A stretch of DNA of 64,000 nt, taken from Prolixibacteraceae bacterium (GTDB taxonomy: Bacteria > Bacteroidota > Bacteroidia > Bacteroidales > Prolixibacteraceae). The stretch is from contig CP082230.1 of the NCBI GenBank assembly GCA_019856515.1, positions 1,240,001 to 1,304,000 of the forward strand, written 5' to 3'. Below are positions 27,833-37,800 of the stretch, piece after piece. The position numbers and the translations under genes were made by a program. The notes below the pieces were generated by a model that was not told the origin of the DNA, did not search any database, and saw nothing but the letters and a program-made list of their open reading frames with translations. Position 1 is the first letter of the stretch. Every line of letters begins with the position of its first letter.

Positions 27833-29284
27833 AATTCTTCTTGTACCTCTTTTGCGATTCTTAAAGTTGTATTTCTTCCTCCTTCAACAATTTCACCAGC
27901 AAAATCGATTAATTTTCTTCTAAATGTATTTGGATATGCTTTGGCCGATATTTTATCGTAGGAAATGTCATTCTTATAAGCCTCAAAAAGTGAATGACTC
28001 ATTGCCAGAATATAGTAATAGACCTTATTCTGATTAAATTTCTTAAATGGCAATGATTCAGTAGTAGCCAACTCTTTTAGGCTACGATGAATCAATTCGT
28101 CTGCACCTCTATGGTGAGATAACTGAACTATACCTTTCGCAGTTAAAATATCACTCATATCTACTTTTTTAAATCGTTCGTCTGAGATTTTATTTTTTCC
28201 AATATTGGTGTAAATCAGATTGTCAGGACCTGACAGATCTAATACCCTCTGACCATCTTCTTCTCGAGACAATGAAGTTGCGATGCAGCGCCAAAACTTA
28301 CTCCAGCTCTTTAATTTATTGCCAAAATCATAGAGATCCCATTGTAACGTTCCATTAGTATATTTCTCACAATCACCTCGTTTAATGTGTTCTAGTTCAG
28401 AGGTTATGTCTTTATACATTTTTCCTGTTGTAATGAAAGAGATATTCAACTGATCAAAAAAGTTGAATGCTTTTTCATCTAGAAAACCACTATCTGAACA
28501 AACGATTATAGGGACAGATTCGCTATAACGAGATCTAATCAAATCTACAATATGTTTTACTCTCTCGGTATAGTCATTGCCATGATTAGAGTGGTGATTA
28601 CCAGGACGAAATAGGACATCTATAAGGGAGTTCTCCCATGATATATGAAGAGGTTGAAAACCTTTTACTTTTTTATACGTCGGTTTATTGTCTTCTTTCT
28701 TCTCTGAATAATTGTTGTCCATTACCATTGTGTCTACCCCAAGAACAATAACCTTAGGCTTTTCATGTAGTAATCGCCAAATAAAGAGTTCATTTAGAAT
28801 CTCAGACAGTTCACTGTTTGATAGTTGTGACAGTTTTACTATGAATCGTTTTATTTGAAAACTAGAGGCTAATTCATTCTTCTCAATACCAATAACGGGT
28901 GCGTATGATGCACTGAGTTTTTTTCTATCAAAGGAACAGATTGAACTGTGAGTTCCATCAATAAAATGTGCGACCATTTGACAAAAAAATGATTCCAATG
29001 TTAAACCATACCCACTGTAGGCGATCTTTGATAGAAACTTGTTTGATACTAGGGAATAGAATCCAATGTTTTTAATAAAATTCATAATCAGTGATAGTCC
29101 AGCTCGATCTGATAATTTGGAGCGTGAAATACCTATTTTTGTTATCGTTGACATGATCAAGAGTATTTCTTAAAAGTGAATCAAATAATTTTGTTTTCAA
29201 TAACTTAAGATAATGATAATCAACAATATAAATAAATATTTCTTCGTTTTTTTTTGTTAAGTCGCCAAATCTAGGTGAAAATAG

Positions 29285-29319
29285 AAAAGGTAGAGAAACA
29301 CAAGCCTCCTCTACCCTTT
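29285..29319 (-). terminator. Terminator of the DUF4465/T9SS gene
   Basis: AAAGGTAGAG and CTCTACCCTTT pair around a short loop; on the minus strand it is followed by CCTTTTCTATTTTC. It starts 22 bp past the stop codon at 29341. Confidence 0.65.
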
Positions 29320-30174
29320 CATTTCGAACATCTAAAGTTTTTATTTCTTCATAAATTTCAAATACTCTTTCTCTTGATCTAATACAATAAAATATACACC
29401 AGAAATTAAATTCTGTATGTCAATTTGATTATTAGAGTCCAAAGCACCTTGTTTAACTACAGCACCCTGAATATCAACGATCTTGTATGAATGACTTTCA
29501 ATAGATAAAATGCCTTCAACTGTAATCATATGAGAAGCAGGATTAGGATATAGAGTCAGCGACTTTTTAGTCACGAAATCTGAAACATCTGATGCAACTT
29601 CAGACTTTATATCAATGGTTACCATTTTCGACATCTTCTCACAAACAGCCATAATAACGAGTTGCCCATTAACAGCACCTTTTACGTCACGTTGAAGAGT
29701 TAAAAGATTATCTTCAATGGATGCATTAGTCCCTTTTGGCATCGAGATCACACGAGTAGTAATAGGTGAACCGTTCAGATCATTAAACCATGTCTCTAAA
29801 TCAATCTCAGTGCTCAAGCCATTTAACTCGACAACCTCATAATTCCCGACATATTGCAATCTAGGCTCATCTATATTATCTATACAGAAATATGCTGGAG
29901 TATTCATTCCATACCCTCCCACATCAGAAGAGGTTACCTTAAATCGAACTTTTGCAACTTCGCCCAGTGAGGTTAAATCAAACCACTGCCAATCTTTAAC
30001 AATATAATCTTTAGTATCATCTTTAAAACGAAAGTCAGCTAAATAAAAAGAAGTTGTACTTATCAGGTCTCCTTTTTCATCAACCCCTTCTGCGGTCAAT
30101 AAAAACCAATCGGGGTCAGTTCCTTGATCTCCTCCAAATTTCTTAGCAAAAGAATCTCCTTCTTCCATTGAATG

Positions 30175-31517
30175 GCTCTTTCCGAAACTTAGTGGGTATG
30201 CTACATGTTTAATTTCTATATAATAACTTCTAAAATAAGACATCATGTACGATTTATTAGCCTCAGCCTTACATATTGAATCTCCCTATTTTATTGATGG
30301 TATTAACTTAGACAAGGAATCCCAACGTTTAGATGTTTATATCGATTTTAAGAGAGGTTCTCGTTTTAGTCACAATGGAGAGGATAACCTACAGGTGCAT
30401 GATACACGAAAGAAAACATGGCAGCATTTAAGCTTCTTTGAGTATAAGTGTTATTTAACTGCACGTGTTCCCCGTGTTATAAAGGGAGATGGTAATGTTG
30501 CTATTCTTGATATGCCTTGGGAAGGTGAACTACCTGGTTTTACACTGTTGTTTGAAGCATTATTAATGTCCTTAATTTCTTATATGCCAGTTCATCAGGT
30601 TGCACAAATGACAGGTGTTTATGATGATAAGCTATGGAAGTTGGCAACTTTGTATGTCGATACAGCAAAGGCCGAAGAAGACCATTCTGATATTGAGATG
30701 ATAGGGGTTGATGAGACTTCTTGTAAAAAAGGGCATAATTATGTTACTTTGTTTGTAGACCTAAAAGAACGCAAGACAGTACATGTTACTGAAGGAAAAG
30801 GGGCAGAAACTATTGCTTCTTTTTGTAAGGTTATTCCACATTATCACGACCAAAATAAAGTGATCAAATCAAGTAAAATAAGTCATGTCAGTTGTGATAT
30901 GTCTCCTTCATTCATTAGTGGCATAGCAACACACCTTCCAGATGCTTCCATTACATTTGACAAGTTTCATATTATGAAGATAATCAATGAAGCAGTAGAT
31001 AAGGTTAGACGATCTGAAGCAAAAGATGAAGAGTGTCTAAAGGGGAACAGGTATTTATTCTTAAAGAACAAGACAAACTTCACCTTAAAGCAACAGCAAG
31101 CCTTTAAGGATCTTTCTATATCAAACAGTAAATTAAAGAGTTTCAGAGCACTCCGAATACGTGAAAGCTTTCAGGATATTTACACATACGCTAACACGGC
31201 AGAAGAGTTTGTGTGCTTATTAAAACAATGGTATTATTGGGCAACTCACTCTAGGATGGAGCCTATCATCAAGGCTGCCAATACAATTAAAAGACATTGG
31301 GATGGCGTTGTGCAATGGATGGAAACAAAGATAAATAATGGAATATTAGAAGGTCTTAATTCTGTGGTTCAAACAGTAAAAAGAAGAGCTAAAGGATTTA
31401 GGGACACTAAAAATTTCATCACAATGATATATCTTGTTACGGGTAAATTAGATTTTAGAAAGGTGAATAAGCATTGTTCTTTTTAATATGATTACCCATC
31501 AAATCTTGGAAAGAGCC
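30175..31517 (+). mobile_element. ISL3-family insertion sequence (complete)
   Basis: Left end GGCTCTTTCCGAAACTTAG (30175 on) and right end, read inwards, GGCTCTTTCCAAGATTTG are matched terminal repeats that both run on to TGGGTA. The 8-bp duplication CATTGAAT flanks the element (30167-30174 and 31518-31525). Length 1343 bp is normal for ISL3. Confidence 0.93.
30245..31486 (+). CDS. ISL3-family transposase
   Basis: 413 aa, intact. IEMIGVDETSCKKGHNYVTLF carries the first catalytic Asp. VSCDMSPSFISGIATHLPDASITFDKFH carries the second, and NNGILEGLNSVVQTVKRRAKGF the Glu, all in the ISL3 arrangement. The upstream zinc-finger part of many ISL3 proteins is short or missing here. Inserted in the plus direction inside a minus-strand gene. 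Confidence 0.93.
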   Translation: MYDLLASALHIESPYFIDGINLDKESQRLDVYIDFKRGSRFSHNGEDNLQVHDTRKKTWQHLSFFEYKCYLTARVPRVIKGDGNVAILDMPWEGELPGFTLLFEALLMSLISYMPVHQVAQMTGVYDDKLWKLATLYVDTAKAEEDHSDIEMIGVDETSCKKGHNYVTLFVDLKERKTVHVTEGKGAETIASFCKVIPHYHDQNKVIKSSKISHVSCDMSPSFISGIATHLPDASITFDKFHIMKIINEAVDKVRRSEAKDEECLKGNRYLFLKNKTNFTLKQQQAFKDLSISNSKLKSFRALRIRESFQDIYTYANTAEEFVCLLKQWYYWATHSRMEPIIKAANTIKRHWDGVVQWMETKINNGILEGLNSVVQTVKRRAKGFRDTKNFITMIYLVTGKLDFRKVNKHCSF

Positions 31518-33276
31518 CATTGAATGAACTGCATATGTATTGTTTGTTACATAACATCCTTGAACACGGTGAGGGGCATGTGCTTTATCTACTTCAAAAG
31601 AGATCTCCTTTGTATCAGAATGGGGCATTCCACCACTATTTGCTGAATATATTACACCATAATTACCCACACCACTAACATCACCACCTGCAGCAGAATT
31701 AAGCTGATTACCAACACCTCCAATAGTTATATTATCAGATTTATTTGTTACAATAAGCCCTGACCATACAGGAAAAGTAAGATTCATATCATTAGCAAAT
31801 AGTTTAAAAGAATAACTACCACTAGTATATACTTTTGAAAAGTCTTTAAACGATTCTGGGGTTGCGACCATCGTATGATCTTTTCCCTCAAGGTCAATAT
31901 CTTCGAAGGTTACACTTCTATATGGCGCTGCAACGTCAATTGTTATATCAGGGAAAAAAGAGAAATCTCCATTTCTCGTTGGAGAACCGAGACCAGCACT
32001 TATCTTTCCTTTATATTTTTTATCTTCACCTAAGGCTTCACCCCACCAATACTCTTTAATATGGCCATTCGAAAGGACTATGCGACCGACCTTATTCACA
32101 TTAAATATGATTTTATTGTGATCAGCTAAAGCATATTGACCTAATTGAGGATCATTACTTTTTATAACTTCATTATTGTCAAGAGAATAAATCACCTTTG
32201 TTTTATCTTCGTCTCCCCATCCAAAACCAAAGCTAGTACATGGGTTATAAAATGTTGCTAATTTAGGTAATGGAAGTACAATTCCTCTAAACCCAACTTC
32301 AACTTTATGCGTCAGAAAGATAGGTTGACCAGGAGAACTTAAATTATTAATATCCACTTCAATTTTGCGAGCATCAATAACTCTTGCCCAATATTTTTCA
32401 TTAACCCCATTACTCGCAACGACTTCAATAATATTAGCACGATTCTCTAATATCAAAGGATACTTCTCTCCATCTTTTGAAACCACTGTTCCATTGCAAT
32501 AGACTTTTAACGACGTTGCATTTTCAGCAGCAACTGATAATGGCAAAATGTAGTTTTCTTCAGAGAAATAGTAGGTATCATAAGAGCTACTGGTTAAATC
32601 ATTGGTTATATCTATATTCCCTGCACTTTGATCTGTAACATTAACAACCACATAAGTCACATTCACCCTAGAAACAGGACCATAATGTCGACCATATGCT
32701 TCCTTTTCATTGTAAGTAACTTTAATGATACTCTTTCCCTGACTATTAGCAGTAACCACACCTTGTTGATCAACAGATACACTATTCCCTTCGACGATTA
32801 CAAAATTATAGATCGGAAGTTGTACATTATTACTAATTGGACCATCAATAATCTCTGGCAATCTCCTTGCCCAAATCTCATGGCTATCACCAACGGCTAA
32901 CTCTACAAAATCCTTATTAACCCACAAATCATTCTGCCAATCATCAGGCACTGCATTTTCTGCAGCAACAATCTTGTTGTTTGTCAAATAATCCAATGTC
33001 TGTTGTCCAAAAGTTGTCATCGTCGACAACAATAGACATAAGAAAATACACATTGTTCTTTTCTTAAAGTAGAAATGTTTCATCTTTACTCTTTAGGTTA
33101 TATATTAAATAGTAATTCAGACATAAAAATCAATCATAATACTCATAAGGAGCATTACTCATATGTGACTTTCTTATCTAAATATTAGTTTACAACCAGT
33201 GGTAATTACAACACCAATTTAACTAGTAGCATGTAACAAATTCCTAATACCCGAGGAAATCATCACTTAATTAAAT

Positions 33277-33424
33277 GGCAGGTTTTCTGACTTACTCAAT
33301 TCTTACATTACCTTCCCCTTTGATAAACTAAAGAGTGGCAAAAGTGACTATATAAGAATCATTTTTGAGCTTACAGCAGCAGGTACTGTTATGGATTTAC
33401 ACCATATTCCCTTTTATTCTAGGA
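33277..33424 (-). promoter_or_regulatory. Cobalamin (B12) riboswitch
   Basis: Minus-strand RNA with the B12 riboswitch parts in order: AAAGGGAAT, TGGTGTAAATCC, ACAGTACCTGCTGCTGTAA, TGCCACTC, GGGGAAGG and the B12 box GTCAGAAAACCTGCC. These match the conserved elements of the cobalamin family. It ends about 190 nt before the start of the DUF4465/T9SS gene on the same strand. Such switches turn genes off when B12 is bound. I did not identify which downstream hairpin or ribosome site is the expression platform. Confidence 0.9.
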
Positions 33425-33441
33425 CCAGAATTAATCATAGA

Positions 33442-33850
33442 ATCACCATTAATATATTAAACACAAAGGTATATCTTTTTTTCAGAATTTAACAAAGACT
33501 AATCTAATTTTGTAACAACTTAAATTATTGTAGAATAGACAAACACCATCTTCTAATCTTGAGCCCCCACGAAAACCCTTTTTTAAAACCCATAGGATTA
33601 TGTCGATTTTAGGCCATTTAAATCGATAAGACTGCTATCTGTGATAGAGCTATTTTGACAACAAAAATGATTAAATATTTTACTTTTAAGCATATTTACA
33701 ACTACCGAAATATCCTATTCGAAATAGCACTTTACTATTCGAACGAAATTTATCCATAATGACCTAGTGCAACAACCTTTTAGTTATAGTCAGTATTTAT
33801 TACCATGTACTCCCCCATTTTATTGGTCTGATGAACTACCTCCTTTATTT
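33442..33850. other. Intergenic DNA upstream of the riboswitch
   Basis: About 400 bp, AT-rich, presumably holding the promoter for the riboswitch transcript near its left side. No gene seen. Confidence 0.35.
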
Positions 33851-34067
33851 CGACATGCGCTGAGAGCTACAGCTAATAGCCCAATGCGAAGCGCTGGATC
33901 TAGGTAAAAGAGACAGTGGAGGGCTGTAATTCCGATGATCATATATCCAAATCATCATAGTGAGTTAAATGAGATGAATCGAAATTACAGCAGTTATTTA
34001 TTGGGGGTTATCGACACCTAGCGTTTCACACTAGGCTAGAAACTGTAGCGCTTTCAGCGCATCATTG
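33851..34067. repeat. Two inverted copies of an unnamed 80-90 nt repeat
   Basis: The reverse complement of 33851-33933 and the forward 33981-34067 can be lined up along their whole length. Shared blocks are GAA(A)TTACAGC at the inner end, CCTAG near the middle, and at the outer end GGCTA, CTGTAGC and TCAGCGCAT. They are separated by 47 bp. Each copy holds small hairpins (for example GCGCTTTCAGCGC). No open frame. This could be a REP-like or REPIN-like pair; no nearby REP transposase is seen. Confidence 0.6.
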
Positions 34068-34370
34068 CAGGTGCTACATTCGTGATGAAGAGTATGAAGT
34101 ATCATGTCAGATGTTATTTATCCAACGTTTTAAAATATCACCGTACGATAAAGCAATGCTGCCATGTTTCGTCTTAATTAAACAAAATTTTATTCGAAAC
34201 CAGACATAACTTAGTTCAAATTATTGTTGGTATTATTTAAAAGAAGTCTACACATTAACTATTTACCGAATACACTCAGCGATATATGGATACTTAGCAT
34301 ATACCATGTAAAAATTTATACCTTTATAGAGATTAACTGACGAATTAAACCATAAGTTATTTTTTTGATT

Positions 34371-35879
34371 ATGAGACACACACTAATCGCATTAATGACA
34401 TTTGTTCTTATCTCTTGTCATAACAAAGAAGGTGAACAATATGCACTTCAAGAAGTATATGCCAACCCCCAAATAATATACGATGAACATCCTGATTTTG
34501 TCACCCTCTATAATAAAGCATGGGATCTTGCAAAGGAACATGTTGACAGTTGCAAAGGATTAGTTCAAACACCATATATAGATGAAGCTTTCGACCCAAA
34601 AGTGATTTGGATATGGGATACTGCTTTTATGCTTCACTTCTTTAAATATTCATCTAGCAATTACCCTTCTCTGGCATCTTTAAATAACTTTTATGGACCT
34701 ATTCACGACCACAAAGAGATCCCTCTAAAGATAGAAATCCCTGACAACCCTCCTCTATTTGCATGGGTTGAGCATGCATTTTTCAAGCAAAATGGAGACA
34801 CCACACATATCAAAGAGTTGTTATATGAAACCCAATATCTTCAAAAACATTTTGAATGGTTTGACACAGTACCTAGAGGTACTGTCATTGCAAACAGTGC
34901 ACCTACCTGCATAGAGAAAACCCCTCATGGATATCGTTGGGAAGGAGGAAGGTCGGGAATGGACAATACTCCTAGAGGAAGAAAAGGCAAACACGCTATT
35001 GCACATAGGCCAAACAATCCTGACATGCTGTGGATTGATGCGATTGCACAGCAGGGTTTAAGTGCTCTATATATCTCACGTCTTTTTGATGAAGTTAATG
35101 ACCCAAAACAGGCTCAAATATGGAACGATAAATATGAGGCAATAAAAAAGACAATAAATACCTATTATTGGGATGAAAAAGATGGAACATATTACGACAT
35201 TAATCGTAAAGACCTGAGTCACATAAAACTACTAACTCCTGCATCTTACTGGCCAATACTCGCAGAGATGGCTTCGCCCGAACAAGTTCAGAAAATGGTA
35301 AACCATGTTAAAGACGATAAGTTATTAGGAGGGAAAATACCATGGACTACAGTAGCACGGAATGACAATGATTTTGATCCAGAAGGAGGTTATTGGAGAG
35401 GATCAGTATGGCTTCCTACAGCATTCATGGGAATTAAAGCCATCGAGAAATATGGATATCGAGACTTAGCACACCAACAAGCCATTCAGATCGTCTCTCA
35501 CATGCTTCGAACCTATCAAGAATATTCCCCTCATACCATCTGGGAATGCTACAATCCCAATGAGCCAAAACCTGCTACTGATGTACATGGGCATGATGTA
35601 CGTCCTGATTTCTGCGGATGGTCAGCCCTAGGACCAATCTCTCTTATGATTGAAAATATCTTAGGCTTCTACGATGTGGATGGAATCACAAAAACAGTAA
35701 AATGGGATTTAAAAGGGAGTAGTAAACAAGGCATACAGTCACTTCGTTTTGGTGGTATAATCACAAATATTATATATCAAAATGGCAAAATTAATATCGA
35801 AAGTAGTAATCCGTATACTCTTATCGTTAATGGTCATACCTTCGAAATACCCGAAGGACATTCCAAATGGTCTTTGTAA
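34371..35879 (+). CDS. Lipoprotein glycoside hydrolase, MGH1/GH63-like
   Basis: 502 aa from ATG at 34371 (a TTG two codons earlier is less likely). Signal and lipobox MRHTLIALMTFVLISC make Cys16 the lipidated residue. The (alpha/alpha)6 body carries KVIWIWDTAFMLHFF, GYRWEGGRSGMDNTPRG (probable catalytic Asp), GGYWRGSVWLPTAFMG and HTIWECYNPNEP (probable catalytic Glu), as in GH63/GH37-type enzymes. These act on alpha-glucosides or mannosylglycerate-like substrates; the real substrate is unknown. The GH29 gene follows after 97 bp on the same strand, so the two probably serve one glycan. Confidence 0.85.
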   Translation: MRHTLIALMTFVLISCHNKEGEQYALQEVYANPQIIYDEHPDFVTLYNKAWDLAKEHVDSCKGLVQTPYIDEAFDPKVIWIWDTAFMLHFFKYSSSNYPSLASLNNFYGPIHDHKEIPLKIEIPDNPPLFAWVEHAFFKQNGDTTHIKELLYETQYLQKHFEWFDTVPRGTVIANSAPTCIEKTPHGYRWEGGRSGMDNTPRGRKGKHAIAHRPNNPDMLWIDAIAQQGLSALYISRLFDEVNDPKQAQIWNDKYEAIKKTINTYYWDEKDGTYYDINRKDLSHIKLLTPASYWPILAEMASPEQVQKMVNHVKDDKLLGGKIPWTTVARNDNDFDPEGGYWRGSVWLPTAFMGIKAIEKYGYRDLAHQQAIQIVSHMLRTYQEYSPHTIWECYNPNEPKPATDVHGHDVRPDFCGWSALGPISLMIENILGFYDVDGITKTVKWDLKGSSKQGIQSLRFGGIITNIIYQNGKINIESSNPYTLIVNGHTFEIPEGHSKWSL

Positions 35880-35976
35880 AAAATGTTTTTTTTCAACACC
35901 ACAAAATAACACAAGACTCCACTCTGTTTCAAAAACAATTTGGGGCCAAATTAACAACTAAATAAACCTCTTATTT

Positions 35977-37425
35977 ATGAAAAAGATAGTTTTAACATGC
36001 ACTCTGTTCTTCGCTACTTATGTAGTTTTTGCACAATGGAAAAACAAAAATTATTTTGTAGAACAAGATCAAAAAGTTCAACAGAAACTAGAAGCGTGGA
36101 AAGATCTAAAATTAGGTTTCTTTGTCCATTGGGGAGCATACTCCGTAGAAGGACTATGTGAGTCATGGCCTATAGTATCTGAAGACGTTGATTGGCTCAC
36201 GCCACACAAAGACATGCAAAGATTCAGAGATCATTACTTTAATCTACCAGCTCAATTCAACCCAACTGAATTTAACCCCGACCATTGGGCGCAGTTAGCA
36301 AAAGATATGGGGGCCAAATACTTTATCTTTACAACCAAACATCACGATGGTTTTACCATGTGGGATACCAAACAAACCGATTACAAAATTACCAATCCCA
36401 AATATCCATATGCCAATGCGAAACACGCAGACATCACTGCTTCTCTATTTGATGCAATGCGAAAAAAAGAGATGATGATTGGGGCCTATATTTCAAAACC
36501 GGATTGGCACCACCCACAATATTGGTCTCCATCATTTGATGCACCAACACGCAATGTAAACTATAAAATCAAACGTCACCCTGATTGGTGGAAACAGTTC
36601 ACTGACTTTTTCTACAATCAAGTAGAGGAGTTAATGACCCAATATGGTGATGTCGATATCCTATGGCTCGACGGGGCATGGGCAACAAAAAGCAACCAAG
36701 ATCAAGACATGAAGATGGACCAAGTAGGCGAAATGTGTCGAGAACATCAACCAGGAATTCTTGTCGTCGATCGTTGGATTGGAGGTCGATGGGAAAACTA
36801 CCGTACTCCCGAACAGCATATCCCCTCAGAATCAGACATGATACCATGGGAGAGCAATATGACAGTAAACTGTTGTTTCTCTTATCGATTTGTAGACAGC
36901 CCTGAAACCAAAGTAAAAAGCAGTAGAGAGTTAACCCATAAACTAATTGATGTGGTATCCAAAGGCGGAAATTTCCTATTAAACTTAGGCGCATCACCTA
37001 AGGGGTGGTTTAACCAGAAAGAGGTAGAATCCGTTCAAGGAATGGGTGAATGGTTAAAGCTAAATGGAAAAGCGATCTATTGTACACGTGCCATCGCTCC
37101 TTTTAGCGAAGCAAATGTACGCTATACTAAAGCCAAAGATAACAGTAAAGTGTATGCAATTGTTCTGCTAGACGAAGGAGAACAAATGTCCAAAGCAATG
37201 TTGCCAGGATGTTTGGTAGCCAAAAATGCTACCGTAAAGGATGTAGCCACAGGGAAGAAGGTGAAATTTTCACAACAAGGCAATGCTACTTTGATAGATA
37301 TGCCAAAGAAAAAAGGAGTATCACATTATGCCGTAGCCTTTGAAATCTCTAAAGTAGAAAAAATGGCAGGCAAACATTTTGGAAAATCACAAGCTGCAAT
37401 AGATGCAGAAAATAGAAATCAATAG
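35977..37425 (+). CDS. Alpha-L-fucosidase, GH29
   Basis: 482 aa with signal peptide (cleavage after VVFAQ, about residue 20). GFFVHWGAYSVEG (47-59), FTTKHHDGFTMWD (118-130) and VDILWLDGAW with nucleophile Asp232 are GH29 landmarks; GGNFLLNLGASPKGWF closes the barrel. A small C-terminal beta domain follows. It removes terminal L-fucose by a retaining mechanism, acting in the periplasm or at the surface. No sulfatase, SusC/D pair or regulator is nearby, so this is a small carbohydrate cluster, not a full PUL. Confidence 0.92.
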   Translation: MKKIVLTCTLFFATYVVFAQWKNKNYFVEQDQKVQQKLEAWKDLKLGFFVHWGAYSVEGLCESWPIVSEDVDWLTPHKDMQRFRDHYFNLPAQFNPTEFNPDHWAQLAKDMGAKYFIFTTKHHDGFTMWDTKQTDYKITNPKYPYANAKHADITASLFDAMRKKEMMIGAYISKPDWHHPQYWSPSFDAPTRNVNYKIKRHPDWWKQFTDFFYNQVEELMTQYGDVDILWLDGAWATKSNQDQDMKMDQVGEMCREHQPGILVVDRWIGGRWENYRTPEQHIPSESDMIPWESNMTVNCCFSYRFVDSPETKVKSSRELTHKLIDVVSKGGNFLLNLGASPKGWFNQKEVESVQGMGEWLKLNGKAIYCTRAIAPFSEANVRYTKAKDNSKVYAIVLLDEGEQMSKAMLPGCLVAKNATVKDVATGKKVKFSQQGNATLIDMPKKKGVSHYAVAFEISKVEKMAGKHFGKSQAAIDAENRNQ

Positions 37426-37473
37426 TTAATTTCTCAACTACTATCAGACAATAGCAAACCTTAAACTTATATT

Positions 37474-37800
37474 TGACTCTGGTTCGATTCGGATTCCATA
37501 CGGTCTTAATACGGTCTTTGGTCATAGTTACCTCATAGTTGATCCATAGTTCGCTCATTTTATTGGCAAAAAACATGAGTGAACTTTGAATTACCTTTGG
37601 GCTAAGTTCAAATGAAGTCCGTATGAGAACCGATTCAAGTCCGTATGAGAACCGATTCAAGTCCGTATGAGAACCGTTTCAAGTCCGTATGAGAACCGAT
37701 TCAAGCCCCTGTCAATACCCTGTCAATACCCTGTGGGGCTCGGATCAACCCCGTATGAAACTCGAATGAATCCCTAATCAATCCTGTGCATCACTATAAC
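37474..37800. repeat. Inverted tandem array of 11-bp units (array C)
   Basis: Nearly the whole stretch divides into 11-bp units. Left arm: CCATACGGTCT, TAATACGGTCT, TTGGTCATAGT, TACCTCATAGT, TGATCCATAGT. A 13-base centre (37562-37574) follows. Right arm: ATGAGTGAACT, TTGAATTACCT, TTGGGCTAAGT and so on. Four 22-bp double units (AAGTCCGTATG plus AGAACCGATTC) stand at 37615-37702, one with a single change, followed by CCCTGTCAATA twice. The arms are reverse complements of each other in style and partly in sequence (AGTTCGCTCAT against ATGAGTGAACT). No open frame. Confidence 0.8.

Larger units (their letters stand above)
26102..29154 (-). pseudogene. IS1380 transposase, split by IS66
   Basis: The 5' part (29154-27841; first plausible ATG gives MSTITKIGISRSKLSDRAG) contains VLGVDTMVMDNNY, VPIIVCSDSGFLDEKAFNFF and VYYYILAMSHSLFEA, the DDE features of IS1380 transposases. 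At the IS66 edge the frame runs out after AKEVQEEL. The true C-terminus resumes on the far side of IS66 (26173-26102) as EEFDIKELWERCLKPPIVLF, then TAA-stop. Joining across one copy of the 8-bp duplication restores a single frame with no other lesion, so the break is due to IS66 alone. Confidence 0.88.
25893..29276 (-). mobile_element. IS1380-family element interrupted by IS66
   Basis: Ends CCTAAATTTGGCGA (25893) and, on the other strand, CCTAGATTTGGCGA (from 29275) are matched terminal repeats. GAAA flanks both sides (25889-25892, 29277-29280). Without the IS66 insert and its extra 8-bp copy the element is about 1.7 kb, normal for IS1380. Confidence 0.85.
29341..33083 (-). pseudogene. Secreted DUF4465-type protein with T9SS sorting domain, split by ISL3
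   Basis: Two collinear parts: 33083-31518 (residues 1-522) and 30174-29341 (274 residues); removal of the ISL3 and one 8-bp copy gives about 796 aa. The N-terminus is a signal peptide (TMCIFLCLLLSTMTTFG). A bacterial Ig-like segment follows (about 90-150, GVVTANSQGKSIIKVTY). The split falls inside the DUF4465 core: GCYVTNNTYAVHSM, then EEGDSFAKKFGG and TDPDWFLLTAEG. The last 75 residues are a type IX secretion sorting domain (SLTLYPNPASHMITVEG, ISGVYFIVL). A cobalamin riboswitch lies upstream, so the protein was probably a surface factor in B12 uptake. As it stands the protein cannot be exported correctly. Confidence 0.88.

Noticed and set aside
31455..31517. Apparent C-terminal residues GNHIKKNNAYSPF of the DUF4465 gene
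   Set aside because: These are encoded by the ISL3 terminal repeat and are not part of the original protein.
37615..37702. CRISPR-like direct repeats
   Set aside because: The 22-bp double units are contiguous with no spacers between them and no cas genes nearby; it is a tandem array inside a larger inverted structure.
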